Shown here: positions 7,829-17,329 of the stretch, piece by piece
How positions within the stretch are numbered: position 1 is the stretch's first letter
How the letters are laid out: each line of letters begins with the position of its first letter
Assembly: GCA_965225705.1 (NCBI GenBank)
Contig: OZ245325.1
Coordinates: 1,178,001-1,242,000 of the forward strand
Direction: 5' to 3'
Source: G965225705 sp965225705
GTDB lineage: Bacteria; Pseudomonadota; Alphaproteobacteria; Caulobacterales; Maricaulaceae
Length of the DNA: 64,000 nucleotides
Notes under the pieces: generated by a model
What the model was told of the DNA's origin: nothing
What the model saw: only the letters and a program-made list of their open reading frames with translations
Databases searched by the model: none
Position numbers and translations under genes: made by a program

Positions 7829-7852
7829 TGTCGTTATATATTCCCCGGAAAA

Positions 7853-8563
7853 TTAAGAAAGGGAAGGGTGTTCTATCACGCGTGCGCCATCGGATTCTCC
7901 AACAATGACGATATGCGCCATGTCAGGAAAAAGTCCATGTTCCAAAACGCCTGGAATAGCTTTAAGACGTGTATCCGTTTCATATGGTTTTGGAATACAG
8001 GTGCAGGAACAGTCAAGAATATAATGCCCACCATCGGTCATAAAGGGGTGTCCATCAGCCTGCGTGCGTATATGGACATCGGTTGTATGACACTCTGTTC
8101 TTTTAAGGGCTTTGAATACCTCTTTCGCCGTAACGGTAAAAGCAAAAGGATCAACCTCAACAGGGAGGGGAAAACGACCCAGCTTATTTACACATTTGGA
8201 TTCATCTACCATCACCACCATACGATCTGAAGCATGGGCAATAATCTTTTCCCGCAAAAGACAACCACCTCCACCTTTCATAAGCTGCAGGGATGATGTG
8301 ACCTCATCTGCTCCGTCAAATGTTATATGAACACGCTCTACATGTTCAACAGGAAGAAGTGTGATCCCAACATCAAGGGCAAGGAGGCGTGTTCTCTCTG
8401 ACGTTGGAACCCCTTTTATATGGAGCCCATCTCTTACTGCTGTGCCAAGAAGGCGGACAAATGTCTCTGCTGTACTGCCTGAACCAAGCCCCAGAACCAT
8501 ACCTTCTTCAAGATAATCAAGTGCTGTAAGGGCGGCATTAAGTTTCTCAATATCTGCACTCAT
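7853..8563 (-). CDS. rpiA: Ribose-5-phosphate isomerase A
   Basis: A 236-residue cytosolic enzyme interconverting ribose 5-phosphate and ribulose 5-phosphate in the pentose phosphate pathway, which is central in acetic acid bacteria. Family motifs are complete: GLGSGSTAETFVRLLG (phosphate loop), ITFDGADEV (catalytic Asp region), MKGGGGCLLREKI (with the catalytic Glu and Lys) and SKCVNKLGRFPLPVEV. Length is close to the usual 220-235. Its ATG overlaps the stop of the upstream aldehyde dehydrogenase by four bases (ATGA), so the two are translationally coupled. Confidence 0.96.
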   Translation of the reverse strand: MSADIEKLNAALTALDYLEEGMVLGLGSGSTAETFVRLLGTAVRDGLHIKGVPTSERTRLLALDVGITLLPVEHVERVHITFDGADEVTSSLQLMKGGGGCLLREKIIAHASDRMVVMVDESKCVNKLGRFPLPVEVDPFAFTVTAKEVFKALKRTECHTTDVHIRTQADGHPFMTDGGHYILDCSCTCIPKPYETDTRLKAIPGVLEHGLFPDMAHIVIVGESDGARVIEHPSLS

Positions 8564-10029
8564 GTTCTAAGGCCACTTATATTGATAAGTTTGGTCTCCA
8601 GAAACTCTTCAAAGCCCGGGCGACCGCCTTCACGGCCAATTCCAGATTCCTTAACTCCCCCAAAAGGGACAGAAGAATGAGAAATCTTTCCCGTATTAAT
8701 GCCAACCATGCCATATTCCAAATTTTCTGCCAGATGAAAGATACGGCCAATATCGCGGCTATAGACATAAGACGCAAGGCCATAACGTGTTGTATTTGCA
8801 AGTTTTAGTATAGCTTCCTCATCCCTGACAGTCATGACAGGAATAACAGGACCAAAAATCTCTGTTGTGGCTACATCCATTTGAGGAGCAATCCTGTCCA
8901 TCACTGTAACAGGAGAGAAGGAGCCCGGCAAATCTGGTAACATGCTTTGATAAAGAAGGCGTGCCCCGGAAGACTGAGCTTTGTCCACCAGATTATTGAC
9001 CTTTTTGATAGCGTCCCGTGTGATAAGAGGACCCAAATCAACCTTCTCTGCAAACCCATGATCAAGAACAAGGTTTTGAACCTTTGCTTCCAGAGCCTCA
9101 AGAAAGTTCTTCGCTATAGCCTCCTGAACAAGAACAAGATTAGCCGCAACACAGGCTTGCCCGGAAGCACGGAATTTAGCAGCAATAAGGCCATCAACCG
9201 CCGCTTCAGCATCAGCATCATCCATAATAAGAAAAGGCGCCGCACCCCCCAGTTCCATGGCCGTTTTTTTAACTGTTCCGGCAGCCTGAGATAATAATAA
9301 CTTGCCGACAGATGTGGAACCTGTGAAGCTTAACATATCAATATTTTCATGTTGAGAGAGAACAGGGCCTATGTCTTCTGCCTGACCTGTTAAAATATTT
9401 ACAGTGCCTGAAGGGAAGCCTGCTTCTTCCACCAAAGCCCCGAGGGCAAGTGCTGTTAACGGAGTTTCCGGTGCTGGCTTTATAAGGGTGCTACAGCCTG
9501 CTGCTAATGCTGGTGCCATTTTGCGGGTGATCATCGCAGCAGGAAAATTCCAGGGTGTGATGATAGAGACGACACCAACAGGTTGCTTCATGGCTAAAAA
9601 GCGTGATCCCTGCCATGGAGAATCAAGAAGATTGCCACCTGTACGTTTGGCTTCTTCAGCATACCAGGTGACAAAACTTAAGGCATAATCAACCTCTGTC
9701 AGGGCTTCCCTATAGGGTTTCCCCATTTCTGCGGTAATAAGAACAGCAAGATCTTCACGGTTTTTTTCTATAAGCTCAGCAAAATATGTCAGTTTTTCTG
9801 CACGTTCAAAAGGGGAGACGTGTTTCCATATCTGAAAAGCCTGACATGCAGCATCTACAGCTTCCCGGGTTTGTTGTGCACTGACCGAAGCTATCTCTGT
9901 GAGAACTTCATCCAAAGCAGGGTCTTTAACAGAAAAAGGTGTTTTTTGCCCTTCAACCCAGACCCCATTAATATAACTTTTTGTTTTAAGAAGAGAAAGA
10001 TTTTTAAGGTGATCAAGGGGTTTTACCAT
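8560..10029 (-). CDS. gabD: NAD(P)-dependent succinate-semialdehyde dehydrogenase family protein
   Basis: A 489-residue class I aldehyde dehydrogenase. Visible motifs are TPWNFPAAMITRKMAPALAAG (cofactor binding), FTGSTSVGKLL, MELGGAAPF with the general-base Glu, and ASGQACVAAN with the catalytic Cys. The C-terminus has EIFGPVIPVM and SVPFGGVKESGIGREGG, the layout of GabD-type enzymes that oxidise succinate semialdehyde to succinate. Other short semialdehydes are possible substrates, so the symbol is tentative. The ATG at 10029 was preferred to the preceding GTG because GGGAGA lies 8 bases upstream. It heads the rpiA operon and begins about 110 bases after the sppA terminator. Confidence 0.85.
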   Translation of the reverse strand: MVKPLDHLKNLSLLKTKSYINGVWVEGQKTPFSVKDPALDEVLTEIASVSAQQTREAVDAACQAFQIWKHVSPFERAEKLTYFAELIEKNREDLAVLITAEMGKPYREALTEVDYALSFVTWYAEEAKRTGGNLLDSPWQGSRFLAMKQPVGVVSIITPWNFPAAMITRKMAPALAAGCSTLIKPAPETPLTALALGALVEEAGFPSGTVNILTGQAEDIGPVLSQHENIDMLSFTGSTSVGKLLLSQAAGTVKKTAMELGGAAPFLIMDDADAEAAVDGLIAAKFRASGQACVAANLVLVQEAIAKNFLEALEAKVQNLVLDHGFAEKVDLGPLITRDAIKKVNNLVDKAQSSGARLLYQSMLPDLPGSFSPVTVMDRIAPQMDVATTEIFGPVIPVMTVRDEEAILKLANTTRYGLASYVYSRDIGRIFHLAENLEYGMVGINTGKISHSSVPFGGVKESGIGREGGRPGFEEFLETKLINISGLRT

Positions 10030-10135
10030 CACACAATTCTCCCACCAGATTGCTGTATTGAGATGTGATTATACGTCATCATAAAAAAATTAACATCTTT
10101 TTTCCTGCTCTGGACAGAAGGTTCTCATAAGACCA

Positions 10136-10176
10136 GAAAAAAAATACCCCCTGAAAGTTAAACTCTCAAGGGGGTA
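10136..10176 (-). terminator. Rho-independent terminator of sppA
   Basis: On the minus strand TACCCCCTTGAGAGTT pairs with AACTTTCAGGGGGTA with one mismatch and a bulge (8 perfect bp at the base), followed by a T-rich run (the A-run at about 10137-10144 on the plus strand). It lies 45 bases downstream of the sppA stop. Confidence 0.88.
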
Positions 10177-10220
10177 AGGGTTATTTAGAAAACAAAGTTT
10201 TCTGGCTATAAAGTATCTTC

Positions 10221-12089
10221 CTATTTAATTTCAGGGGAGTTGGGCTCTAAAAGAAGAGTTTTCTCAGGCATGCTTGCCAGGCGGTGTGCCTTTAAAGCTG
10301 ACTGAACTTCTGGTGTTTGAAGGACAGCCTGCACTGTAGCAAGAGATTGAGCAGTTTCAGAGCTTAGCCCAAAGAATTTTTGAAATTGCTCAAAAGGCGT
10401 TAAGGGGCGTGGGAAGGGTTTCAGAGAAACCTTTTCTTCAGGTTTAATACTGGCCAGTTCTTTGGCCGCCTCAAGGGCTGTATGTAAACCTCCAAGCTCA
10501 TCGACAAGGCCAATTTCTTTGGCCTGTTCCCCTGTCCAGACACGGCCTTTGGCAATTTTAAGAACCTCTTCCAAAGGAAGTTTGCGGCCTTCGGCAACGC
10601 GTGTTGTGAAATCTTTGTAGGTATCCTCAAGCAAGGCTCTGAAAGCAGAGCGTTGCTCAGGTGTAAAGGACTCAAATCTTGAATAAGCAAGGGTATAAGG
10701 GCCGCCCACAGAGATCTGCTCAATATTAATCCCGAGCAGGTTGGCAGGGCCCTTGAAGACAAGTTTACCTCCAAGAACACCAATAGAACCTGTAATGGTT
10801 GATGGAAGGGCAATAATTTTGTCCGCGCCTGCAGCAATATAATAACCACCTGATGCTGCAAGCCGGGACATAGAAACAACCACAGGTTTACCTGCCTTTT
10901 GTGCCTGTTTAACAGCATACCATATCTGATCAGAAGCTGTTGCAGATCCCCCCGGGGAGTCAACACGCAAAATAATAGCACGCACATTCTTGTCTTCAAT
11001 GGCATCATAAATGGCCTGAGCCATGGTATCACTACCAATCATGGGCTGATTATTAAAGGGGTTTTCACTTTGTCCTTCCCCTGTAACAATAGGTCCCTGC
11101 CCACCGATCAGGGCAATAACAGGACCATCATCATAAGGGGTTCCTGATTTAGCGTAATAGTCATGAACATCCATGAAAACAATAGAATCTTTCGTTTTTT
11201 TGGAGTCATTGTCCTGATCTTTGGTATCTGCCTCATCTGCTCCATCTTCTCCCTCAGCAAGACTGAGTGCATGATCACGTGCCTGTTTCACATACCCTAT
11301 CTTGTCTATAAAACCTGCTTTTAAAGCATTTTGAGCTGAATAGGGGGAGGCCTGAAACAAAGAGGTAAGCTTTGTTGATTCTATGTTTCTGTCTTCTGCA
11401 ATGTCTGTAACAGCTGTTTCCCAGATAGAGTGAAGAAGGGAGTCCATGGCCTCTTTATGTGCTTCAGTAAAGCCTTTTTCTGTATAGGAGTTTGCAGCAT
11501 TTTTATATTCATAGAATTGTTCAAATTCTGGTTTAACTTTAAATTTTTCAAAAAAGCCACCTAAAAAATCAACTTCTGCACCAAGGCCTGAAGGTGAGAA
11601 ATTTGTTGTGTCCTGAAGCCAGATTTCGTCGGCTACAGATACGCCCCAATAGTTACTAATGCTTGTACTTTCAAACCCCTGGGCATGTGCGATAATAAAT
11701 TTACCCGCTTTTTGAAATTTTTTGAGGGAATCTCTTAATTCCTGCGCCTGGGCACCGGAGAGGCCACTAAAGGAACTGGCCCGGAGGAAAATACCTTTGA
11801 TATGCTTATCTTTTTCTGCCCGCTCCAAAGCCTGGACAAGCTGAACCATAGAAATCTGTTTGGAAAAGGAAAAAGACATATCATGGGGCTGATCTGGTAT
11901 GGGCTGCCGCAAGTCAAGGTGTAAAACCACGCTGGTGGGCATGGTTTTTGAAGCCGTAGCCTGTTTAGAATCCACACCTGCCTGCTGAGCAAAACTGGCT
12001 ATCAAAGCAATAAGAGAAAAAACCATAAGGGCCCCTACAGCAAAAACGCCAAGGGCGGCCCCAAAAAAACTTGCAAAAAACTGCCGCAT
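10221..12089 (-). CDS. sppA: Signal peptide peptidase SppA, 67K type
   Basis: A 622-residue inner-membrane protease (E. coli SppA is 618). One N-terminal membrane helix (about residues 10-35) anchors a duplicated ClpP/crotonase-fold periplasmic region of family S49. The Ser/Lys dyad is visible: the Lys in YEYKNAANSYTEKGF (first half) and the Ser in SRLAASGGYYIAAGA (second half). IILRVDSPGGSATASDQIW is the conserved segment before it. The enzyme degrades signal peptides left in the membrane after secretion. An acidic insertion rich in Asp, Glu and Lys (EGEDGADEADTKDQDNDSKK) joins the two halves and looks like a disordered linker. The gene is monocistronic, with its own terminator, divergent from dsbD. 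Confidence 0.95.
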   Translation of the reverse strand: MRQFFASFFGAALGVFAVGALMVFSLIALIASFAQQAGVDSKQATASKTMPTSVVLHLDLRQPIPDQPHDMSFSFSKQISMVQLVQALERAEKDKHIKGIFLRASSFSGLSGAQAQELRDSLKKFQKAGKFIIAHAQGFESTSISNYWGVSVADEIWLQDTTNFSPSGLGAEVDFLGGFFEKFKVKPEFEQFYEYKNAANSYTEKGFTEAHKEAMDSLLHSIWETAVTDIAEDRNIESTKLTSLFQASPYSAQNALKAGFIDKIGYVKQARDHALSLAEGEDGADEADTKDQDNDSKKTKDSIVFMDVHDYYAKSGTPYDDGPVIALIGGQGPIVTGEGQSENPFNNQPMIGSDTMAQAIYDAIEDKNVRAIILRVDSPGGSATASDQIWYAVKQAQKAGKPVVVSMSRLAASGGYYIAAGADKIIALPSTITGSIGVLGGKLVFKGPANLLGINIEQISVGGPYTLAYSRFESFTPEQRSAFRALLEDTYKDFTTRVAEGRKLPLEEVLKIAKGRVWTGEQAKEIGLVDELGGLHTALEAAKELASIKPEEKVSLKPFPRPLTPFEQFQKFFGLSSETAQSLATVQAVLQTPEVQSALKAHRLASMPEKTLLLEPNSPEIK

Positions 12090-12279
12090 AGTAATTTACC
12101 TTCTTTATTAAAAAAATGGAGAAAAAAACCATTTCATGACAAACAATAAAACAGGAGAGAGTTTTTGCAAAGCCTTAAAAACATTTTTTCTTTATTTTTC
12201 ACTCAAAACTTGTGATAAACTTTTTATATCTCTATAAAATTATATTTATCTCAACAAAACTTTTTCTAAAATATTACAG

Positions 12280-14484
12280 ATGGGCTTCATGAAAACAGTT
12301 ATAACATGGTTCTTCTCTGTCTTTTTTATGATGACAGGAATCACTGCACGGGCGGAAGTCGCTTATACAGATCATATCAGGGCAGAGCTTGTTTCAGGGT
12401 CATCTCTTGCCATGCCCGGAGAGACAGTTTTTCTTGCTTTGCAACAAAACCTTGCACCAAAATGGCATATTTACTGGCGTAATCCCGGGTCTTCGGGTGA
12501 ACCTGTAAGCCTCACCTGGAAACTTCCAGAAAATGTTACAACAGGTCCCATTCTCTGGCCTCTGCCGCAGGCTATTCCAACGGGGCCCCTTATAAATTAT
12601 GGTTATGAAGGGGAGGTGCTTTTCCCTCTCTCTCTTACCATTCCTGAAGATTTCGAAGGGGAGGTTTTACATCTTCAGGCGGAAGCTTTCTGGCTTGTCT
12701 GCCATGATATTTGTATCCCTGAAGAAACCGTTTTAAATCTGACACTTAATATTGGACAGTTTTCTAAACCTAATAAAACCTGGTCAGGACGTATTGCACA
12801 AACACTTCGGGAAATCCCTAAAGCAGAACCGGGCTTTGAGGCAGGTGTAAGTTTTAAAAACAATCTCCTTTCTTTAGATGTCGTTGCGCCTTCTTTTATT
12901 CAGGGAGGGATACGCAAACCTTATTTTTTCCCCTACGACTCCGATGTCATCGATCATGATGCCCCACAAAAGGCAGACCTGGCTCAAAATGGCGTTCGTC
13001 TGGTGCTCACACCTGGTTTTGCAACACAAAAAGGGATTAAGAAACCCCTTAAAGGTGTTTTGGCATTTGAAAAAAAGGATGACCGTGGTGCATGGAAACG
13101 GCAGGGTGTAGAAATTTTAGCAAGGCCCGGGCAGGCTTTCGACCTTCAGGGACTTCAGGAAGAACAGGCTCTCAAAGATATAGATCCTAGTAAAAATCAG
13201 GGAGGTAAAGTAACATCACAACCTGGTTTCTTTCTTGCAATTTTGTTTGCATTTCTGGGGGGAGTTATTCTTAACTTAATGCCCTGTGTTTTTCCTGTTC
13301 TGTCTATGAAAGCTCTGAATTTTATTGATCAGGCAGAGAAAGATCCAGGCTCAATACGTCGCCATGGTCTGGCTTTTCTTTTAGGTGTTGAGGTTAGTTT
13401 TCTTGTTCTTGCAGGTACTTTGATACTTCTTAAAGGAGCAGGTGCCCAGATTGGCTGGGGTTTTCAGCTCCAGTCACCTTTTGTGGTTGGTTTTCTTACT
13501 CTGCTTATTTTTACGATTGGTCTTAATCTTTTAGGGGTTTTTGAATTTGGATCATCATTAAGTGGGCTTGGATCTGGTCTTGCTGAACGTGGTGGGATGT
13601 CAGGGGCCTTTTTTACAGGTGTACTTGCTGTTCTTGTCGCCACGCCATGTACGGCTCCTTTTATGGGGGCAGCTTTAGGTTTTGCTCTAACCCAGCCAGC
13701 TTTTTATGCTTTAATCGTCTTTGCATTTTTAGGGCTTGGGCTTGCCATACCTTTTGTTTTACTGTCCTTCTTTCCTTCTCTCTTCCGTTATCTGCCGCGA
13801 CCTGGTCCCTGGATGGTACGTTTTCGCCAGCTGCTTTCTTTTCCTATGTTTGCAGCATCTGTCTGGCTTATCTGGATTTTAGCGCTTCAAACAGACGCAG
13901 ATGGAGTGGCCCTTATCCTTCTCGCTGGTTTAGCTCTTGGATTTTCTATATGGCTTTTTAAGTTAAAAGGGATCTTTGTTAAATCTCTGGCCGTTATTTC
14001 TATTTTTCTGGCTTTAGGCTGTCTTATCATACTTCCCTCTCCCGGCGAAAAACAGGAATCTGTCTCTTCCCTGAAAGAGAATACCTCCGAACAGAATGAC
14101 AGGGCCTTTAAAAAACTTATCTGGTCACCAAAAGCTGTTGCGGAACAACGTGAGCAGGGACGGGCGGTTTTTGTCGATTTTACGGCTGCCTGGTGTGTGA
14201 CATGTAAAGTTAACGAGCGCCTTGCCCTATCCAGTCATCGTATAAAAAAAGCTTTTCTGGATCGTGAAATTACTTTTTTTGAAGCTGACTGGACCCGCCG
14301 CAATTCAGAAATCACACAGGCTCTGGCACAGTATGGTCGTACAGGTGTACCTTTATATCTTCTTTATCCTGAAGGTAATCCCGATGTACCCCCTGTAATT
14401 TTACCACAAATCTTAACGGAGAGTATTGTTCTTGAGGCACTTGAGAAGGCCGCCCCTTTAAAAAATGAAAAGAATCACAGGTAA
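12280..14484 (+). CDS. dsbD: Thiol:disulfide interchange protein DsbD/ScsB family
   Basis: A 734-residue membrane electron carrier with signal peptide (cleavage near ARAEV). It has an N-terminal periplasmic beta domain (about 25-290), eight or so membrane helices (about 320-585), and a C-terminal thioredoxin domain. Redox cysteines are present in the membrane part (LMPCVFP, Cys near 336, and ATPCTAP, Cys near 457) and in the thioredoxin active site AAWCVTCK (Cys639, Cys642). The protein passes electrons from cytoplasmic thioredoxin to periplasmic thiols such as those of cytochrome c maturation or disulfide isomerases. The long N-terminal domain resembles the ScsB/alphaproteobacterial type more than E. 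coli DsbD. The start is uncertain: an ATG three codons later (12289) is equally possible, as no strong ribosome site precedes either. Confidence 0.93.
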   Translation: MGFMKTVITWFFSVFFMMTGITARAEVAYTDHIRAELVSGSSLAMPGETVFLALQQNLAPKWHIYWRNPGSSGEPVSLTWKLPENVTTGPILWPLPQAIPTGPLINYGYEGEVLFPLSLTIPEDFEGEVLHLQAEAFWLVCHDICIPEETVLNLTLNIGQFSKPNKTWSGRIAQTLREIPKAEPGFEAGVSFKNNLLSLDVVAPSFIQGGIRKPYFFPYDSDVIDHDAPQKADLAQNGVRLVLTPGFATQKGIKKPLKGVLAFEKKDDRGAWKRQGVEILARPGQAFDLQGLQEEQALKDIDPSKNQGGKVTSQPGFFLAILFAFLGGVILNLMPCVFPVLSMKALNFIDQAEKDPGSIRRHGLAFLLGVEVSFLVLAGTLILLKGAGAQIGWGFQLQSPFVVGFLTLLIFTIGLNLLGVFEFGSSLSGLGSGLAERGGMSGAFFTGVLAVLVATPCTAPFMGAALGFALTQPAFYALIVFAFLGLGLAIPFVLLSFFPSLFRYLPRPGPWMVRFRQLLSFPMFAASVWLIWILALQTDADGVALILLAGLALGFSIWLFKLKGIFVKSLAVISIFLALGCLIILPSPGEKQESVSSLKENTSEQNDRAFKKLIWSPKAVAEQREQGRAVFVDFTAAWCVTCKVNERLALSSHRIKKAFLDREITFFEADWTRRNSEITQALAQYGRTGVPLYLLYPEGNPDVPPVILPQILTESIVLEALEKAAPLKNEKNHR

Positions 14485-14613
14485 GAATGTTCTCAACTCT
14501 GTCATATTTTCAGGCATAACAGATAGATCAGGACAGAACACTATCTCCTTCAGGCAAGAACATATATCCGCTTCTGTATGGAGAGAACTTAGTCCTGATT
14601 AGGAGATATTGTT

Positions 14614-15366
14614 ATGGTCCATAGCTCTCAACAGGTATTAGAAAAAAATCAGGCGCGCAATCTTGCATATGTTCATAAACACTTTCTTTCTTTTGACGAT
14701 CTCGTTATGCAGTCTGGCCATTCTGAAGAAAAAGTACGGTCCTTGCTGACAGCGCAGGCTGCACCAGGCGTCATTTATGCTTTTGACGAAGAAAAAGGAT
14801 GGTGGAGTGCTTTGGGGGTCTTATTGGGAAAGCAGGAAGAAAGCCCCCCGGACAAAGGAAAAAAATGGTACACACCGGCTTGCATCTGGTGGTTACGCCG
14901 TGCTTTTCTTCATATGCGTCAGGGGGAAGGTCCTGAAAAAGCAGCGCAGAGCAATGCTCGTTTTTTTATATCTGACTTTGCCAGACGTCTTGTTCAAACA
15001 CCCTATGCAGAGCTAGCCTGGCCTCAGTGTTTTAAAGCAGGCTCTCCTGTATCCCGTATTATTTCTGAGACAGCACAATCTGAATGGAATTACTGGGTGC
15101 AGGGCACCTATGGCGTTTGTCTCAGACACTTTTCTGCACAAACCTGTCTTGAAAAAGAAACTCTGGCCGCAAGAATACGTCTGCATTTTGAAGCCAGTGA
15201 GGGTGATGACATGCGGCTCTCTGATCTTTCTCTGTTTGGGCTTTGTGAACGCTTAGCAACCCTGTTAATGCCTTTTGCGCCATGGGAAAGGGCAGGGGGG
15301 ACACCAGGGAAAGCGATAGACCGATCTCTGGAATATCTTAAACTCGGGCATGATTGCCCCTATTGA
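14614..15366 (+). CDS. Uncharacterised 250-residue protein, possibly DUF6058-like
   Basis: A soluble protein with a clear ribosome site (AGGAGATATTGTT before ATG). The N-terminal NLAYVHKHFLSFDDLVMQSGHSEEKVRSLL looks like a small helical, HTH-like segment, followed by APGVIYAFDEEKGWWSALG and KWYTPACIWWLRRAF. The C-terminal half has a conserved-looking LCERLATLLMPFAPWERAGGTPGKAIDRSLEYL. The arrangement (N-terminal helix pair, a tryptophan-rich middle, the terminal LD-repeat-like segment) reminds me of the DUF6058 family, but I cannot verify this and no function is known. There is no signal peptide or membrane segment. It follows dsbD by about 130 bases and faces the ABC exporter genes. Confidence 0.5.
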   Translation: MVHSSQQVLEKNQARNLAYVHKHFLSFDDLVMQSGHSEEKVRSLLTAQAAPGVIYAFDEEKGWWSALGVLLGKQEESPPDKGKKWYTPACIWWLRRAFLHMRQGEGPEKAAQSNARFFISDFARRLVQTPYAELAWPQCFKAGSPVSRIISETAQSEWNYWVQGTYGVCLRHFSAQTCLEKETLAARIRLHFEASEGDDMRLSDLSLFGLCERLATLLMPFAPWERAGGTPGKAIDRSLEYLKLGHDCPY

Positions 15367-15432
15367 CAGACAAACACTTCAGATTTGATGACCACATTTT
15401 TTCTAAAAAACAGGTCTGTTTCATACACAGTG

Positions 15433-16146
15433 TTAAAGCTTCTCATGGGAGACAAGTCTGCCATGGCTAAGCTCCAGTTTCTCTGTACAATACCGTTTAA
15501 TTAAGTCTGGGGAATGAGAAGCAAGAACTAAAATACCGGATCGTGCCACTAAATCATCCAGACGTTTTTCAGCTTTTTTGATAAAATCAGCATCGCCCGC
15601 AACAATCCCTTCATCTAAAACAAGAATTTCCGGATTAAATGCCGTAGAGACCGAAAATAAAAGCCGCGCCATCATGCCTGCAGAATAGGTCCGTAAGGGC
15701 ATGTTAAGAAAATCACCCAGTTCTGAAAACTCAGCTATTTCTTCTGTCTTTTCTTTGATAGTCCCAGCCTCTTCCCCAAGATAAAGACTACGAAGAAAAA
15801 TATTGTCATAGCCACTTGCTTCTGGATCAATGCCAAGGGCAATATCAAAAAGTGGTGTTACTTTACCCTCAATATGAATATGACCACTGTCTGGTTCATA
15901 AATGTTTGCTATAAGGCGTAAAAGGGTAGTTTTTCCTGCACCATTGTGACCAACAAGGCCAAGACGTTCCCCATGGTTCACTTTTAGGGTGAGATCACGA
16001 AGAGCTTCAATAATAATGGTGTCGTTCTCATCTTTGTGAAGCTTGCCACCAACAAGTGTCCTGATAATGTTTTTCTTCAGCGAAACCGATCGTCCTGCCA
16101 TGACAGGAAAACGGACACTTATGTTTGAGAGATCAATAGAAGCCAT
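15433..16146 (-). CDS. Polysaccharide ABC exporter, ATP-binding subunit (Wzt/KpsT-like)
   Basis: A 237-residue ATPase. Walker A is GHNGAGKTTLLRLI, the signature motif is the variant TYSAGMMARLLFS, and Walker B is ILVLDEGIVAGDADF, with the switch His in LASHSPD. The signature TYSAGM and the DEGIVAGD Walker B with Gly in place of the usual residues are typical of exporters of O-antigen, capsule or teichoic-acid type polymers (Wzt, KpsT, TagH). It lacks the long C-terminal carbohydrate-binding domain of some Wzt proteins. The ATG at 16146 was chosen (five bases after the permease stop, GGAT upstream); an in-frame TTG at 16161 would overlap the permease. It is paired with the permease gene just upstream. 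Confidence 0.88.
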   Translation of the reverse strand: MASIDLSNISVRFPVMAGRSVSLKKNIIRTLVGGKLHKDENDTIIIEALRDLTLKVNHGERLGLVGHNGAGKTTLLRLIANIYEPDSGHIHIEGKVTPLFDIALGIDPEASGYDNIFLRSLYLGEEAGTIKEKTEEIAEFSELGDFLNMPLRTYSAGMMARLLFSVSTAFNPEILVLDEGIVAGDADFIKKAEKRLDDLVARSGILVLASHSPDLIKRYCTEKLELSHGRLVSHEKL

Positions 16147-16151
16147 AAGTT

Positions 16152-16940
16152 TTAGATCCAATAAATAATACGGTGACGTGTCATAGAAAACATGAAAAAA
16201 GTTATCGCCCAGCCCACCAGGGCAAGGACAAGAGTGATAAAGATAGAAACGGGTTGAAGACCTTGGTCTAAAAGAGGGGCACGTACAATCTCAAGAAGGT
16301 GATAGAAAGGATTAGCTGTCATAAAAGCAAGTCTTTTTGGTAAGTCACCTGCATGCCAGATGACAGGTGTCATAAAAAACAGAACCTGTAAAATACTTGT
16401 GATCAGAGGAGGAATATCTCTAAACCTCGTGCTTATGATAGCTGCCAAAAGGGCCATCCACCCCAAATTTATGATAAGAAGAAAGAGACCAAGGAAAGCT
16501 ATAGGAAGAGACCATCCTGGCCAAATACGAAAAACAATAAAAACAAGAAAGATAACAATAGCATTATGCAGCAGGATAAGAATGTTTTTCCAAATCATAC
16601 GTAAGAGAAAAGAGGTTTTAGAAAGAGAGATTTGTTTTAAAACACCACTGTTATCTATAAAAAGAGTGGCCCCCTCCTGTATGACAACCGTCATAAACCC
16701 CCATAAAATAAGGCTAACAGAGATAAAAGGTATATAAGATTTAAGAGGGTTGTTAAATAACCCACCATAGAGAACCCCAATCCCCAGAATCATGACCCCC
16801 ATACTCAAAGTCAGCCAGAAAGGACCAAGGACAGAGCGCTGATAACGCTGGCGAATATCATAATACCCCAAACGGGCCCACAAAGGCCATTGCACAAAAG
16901 CCAGTTTAATATCTTGTAGAGCCTTTATATATCTTTTCAT
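16152..16940 (-). CDS. Polysaccharide ABC exporter, permease subunit (Wzm/KpsM-like)
   Basis: A 262-residue ABC-2 type membrane protein with six predicted helices. The N-terminal amphipathic region LGYYDIRQRYQRSVLGPFWLTLS is the hallmark of polysaccharide exporter permeases. The last helices (VLFFMTPVIWHAGDLP, NPFYHLLEIVRAPLL) also match this family. Together with the adjacent ATPase it would move an undecaprenyl-linked glycan across the inner membrane. No glycosyltransferase cluster is adjacent, so the cargo is unknown. Confidence 0.88.
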   Translation of the reverse strand: MKRYIKALQDIKLAFVQWPLWARLGYYDIRQRYQRSVLGPFWLTLSMGVMILGIGVLYGGLFNNPLKSYIPFISVSLILWGFMTVVIQEGATLFIDNSGVLKQISLSKTSFLLRMIWKNILILLHNAIVIFLVFIVFRIWPGWSLPIAFLGLFLLIINLGWMALLAAIISTRFRDIPPLITSILQVLFFMTPVIWHAGDLPKRLAFMTANPFYHLLEIVRAPLLDQGLQPVSIFITLVLALVGWAITFFMFSMTRHRIIYWI

Positions 16941-17329
16941 CCTGCATAACCTTTAAGGGATGTTGTATGAAACGGGGTATCAAAGACCCTTTTGTTATTT
17001 TTGTCTAGGGTGAGAGAGGGGACATTTCATATATTTTACAATAGGAAATTTTCCTGAAGATATAAAAATTTAAAATATAATATAAAATCAATTTTTTGTT
17101 TTTATGGTACAGATTTTTAAGAAAGAAATATTTTCTAAAAATTCTTATGTTTTTTGCCTCTGTTAAAACCTTAACAAAATTTGTTTTATGAACCTGTGTT
17201 CTGGGGGGCTATTCTCATAGAAGATTGATAAGAAAAGAAACGGTTTGTAGAAGAGAGAATTTTAGATCTCGAAAGAGAAGAAGTGTAATTATTTTCTTTA
17301 TATATTCAACTGTTTATAAAAAAACTTTC
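16941..17329. other. AT-rich intergenic region upstream of the ABC exporter
   Basis: About 390 bases with no supportable gene on either strand. The centre is almost pure A/T (about 17060-17100). It should contain the exporter promoter reading leftward, but no box pair stands out, and no clear terminator for the comM homologue to its right was found. Confidence 0.4.

Noticed and set aside
7775..8230. 151-codon plus-strand frame across the TPR/rpiA junction
   Set aside because: It is antisense to rpiA, whose motifs are complete, and it has no ribosome site or family features.
17060..17100. Almost pure A/T run that could be read as a replication-origin-like element
   Set aside because: No iterated DnaA boxes or repeats accompany it, so base composition alone is not enough.
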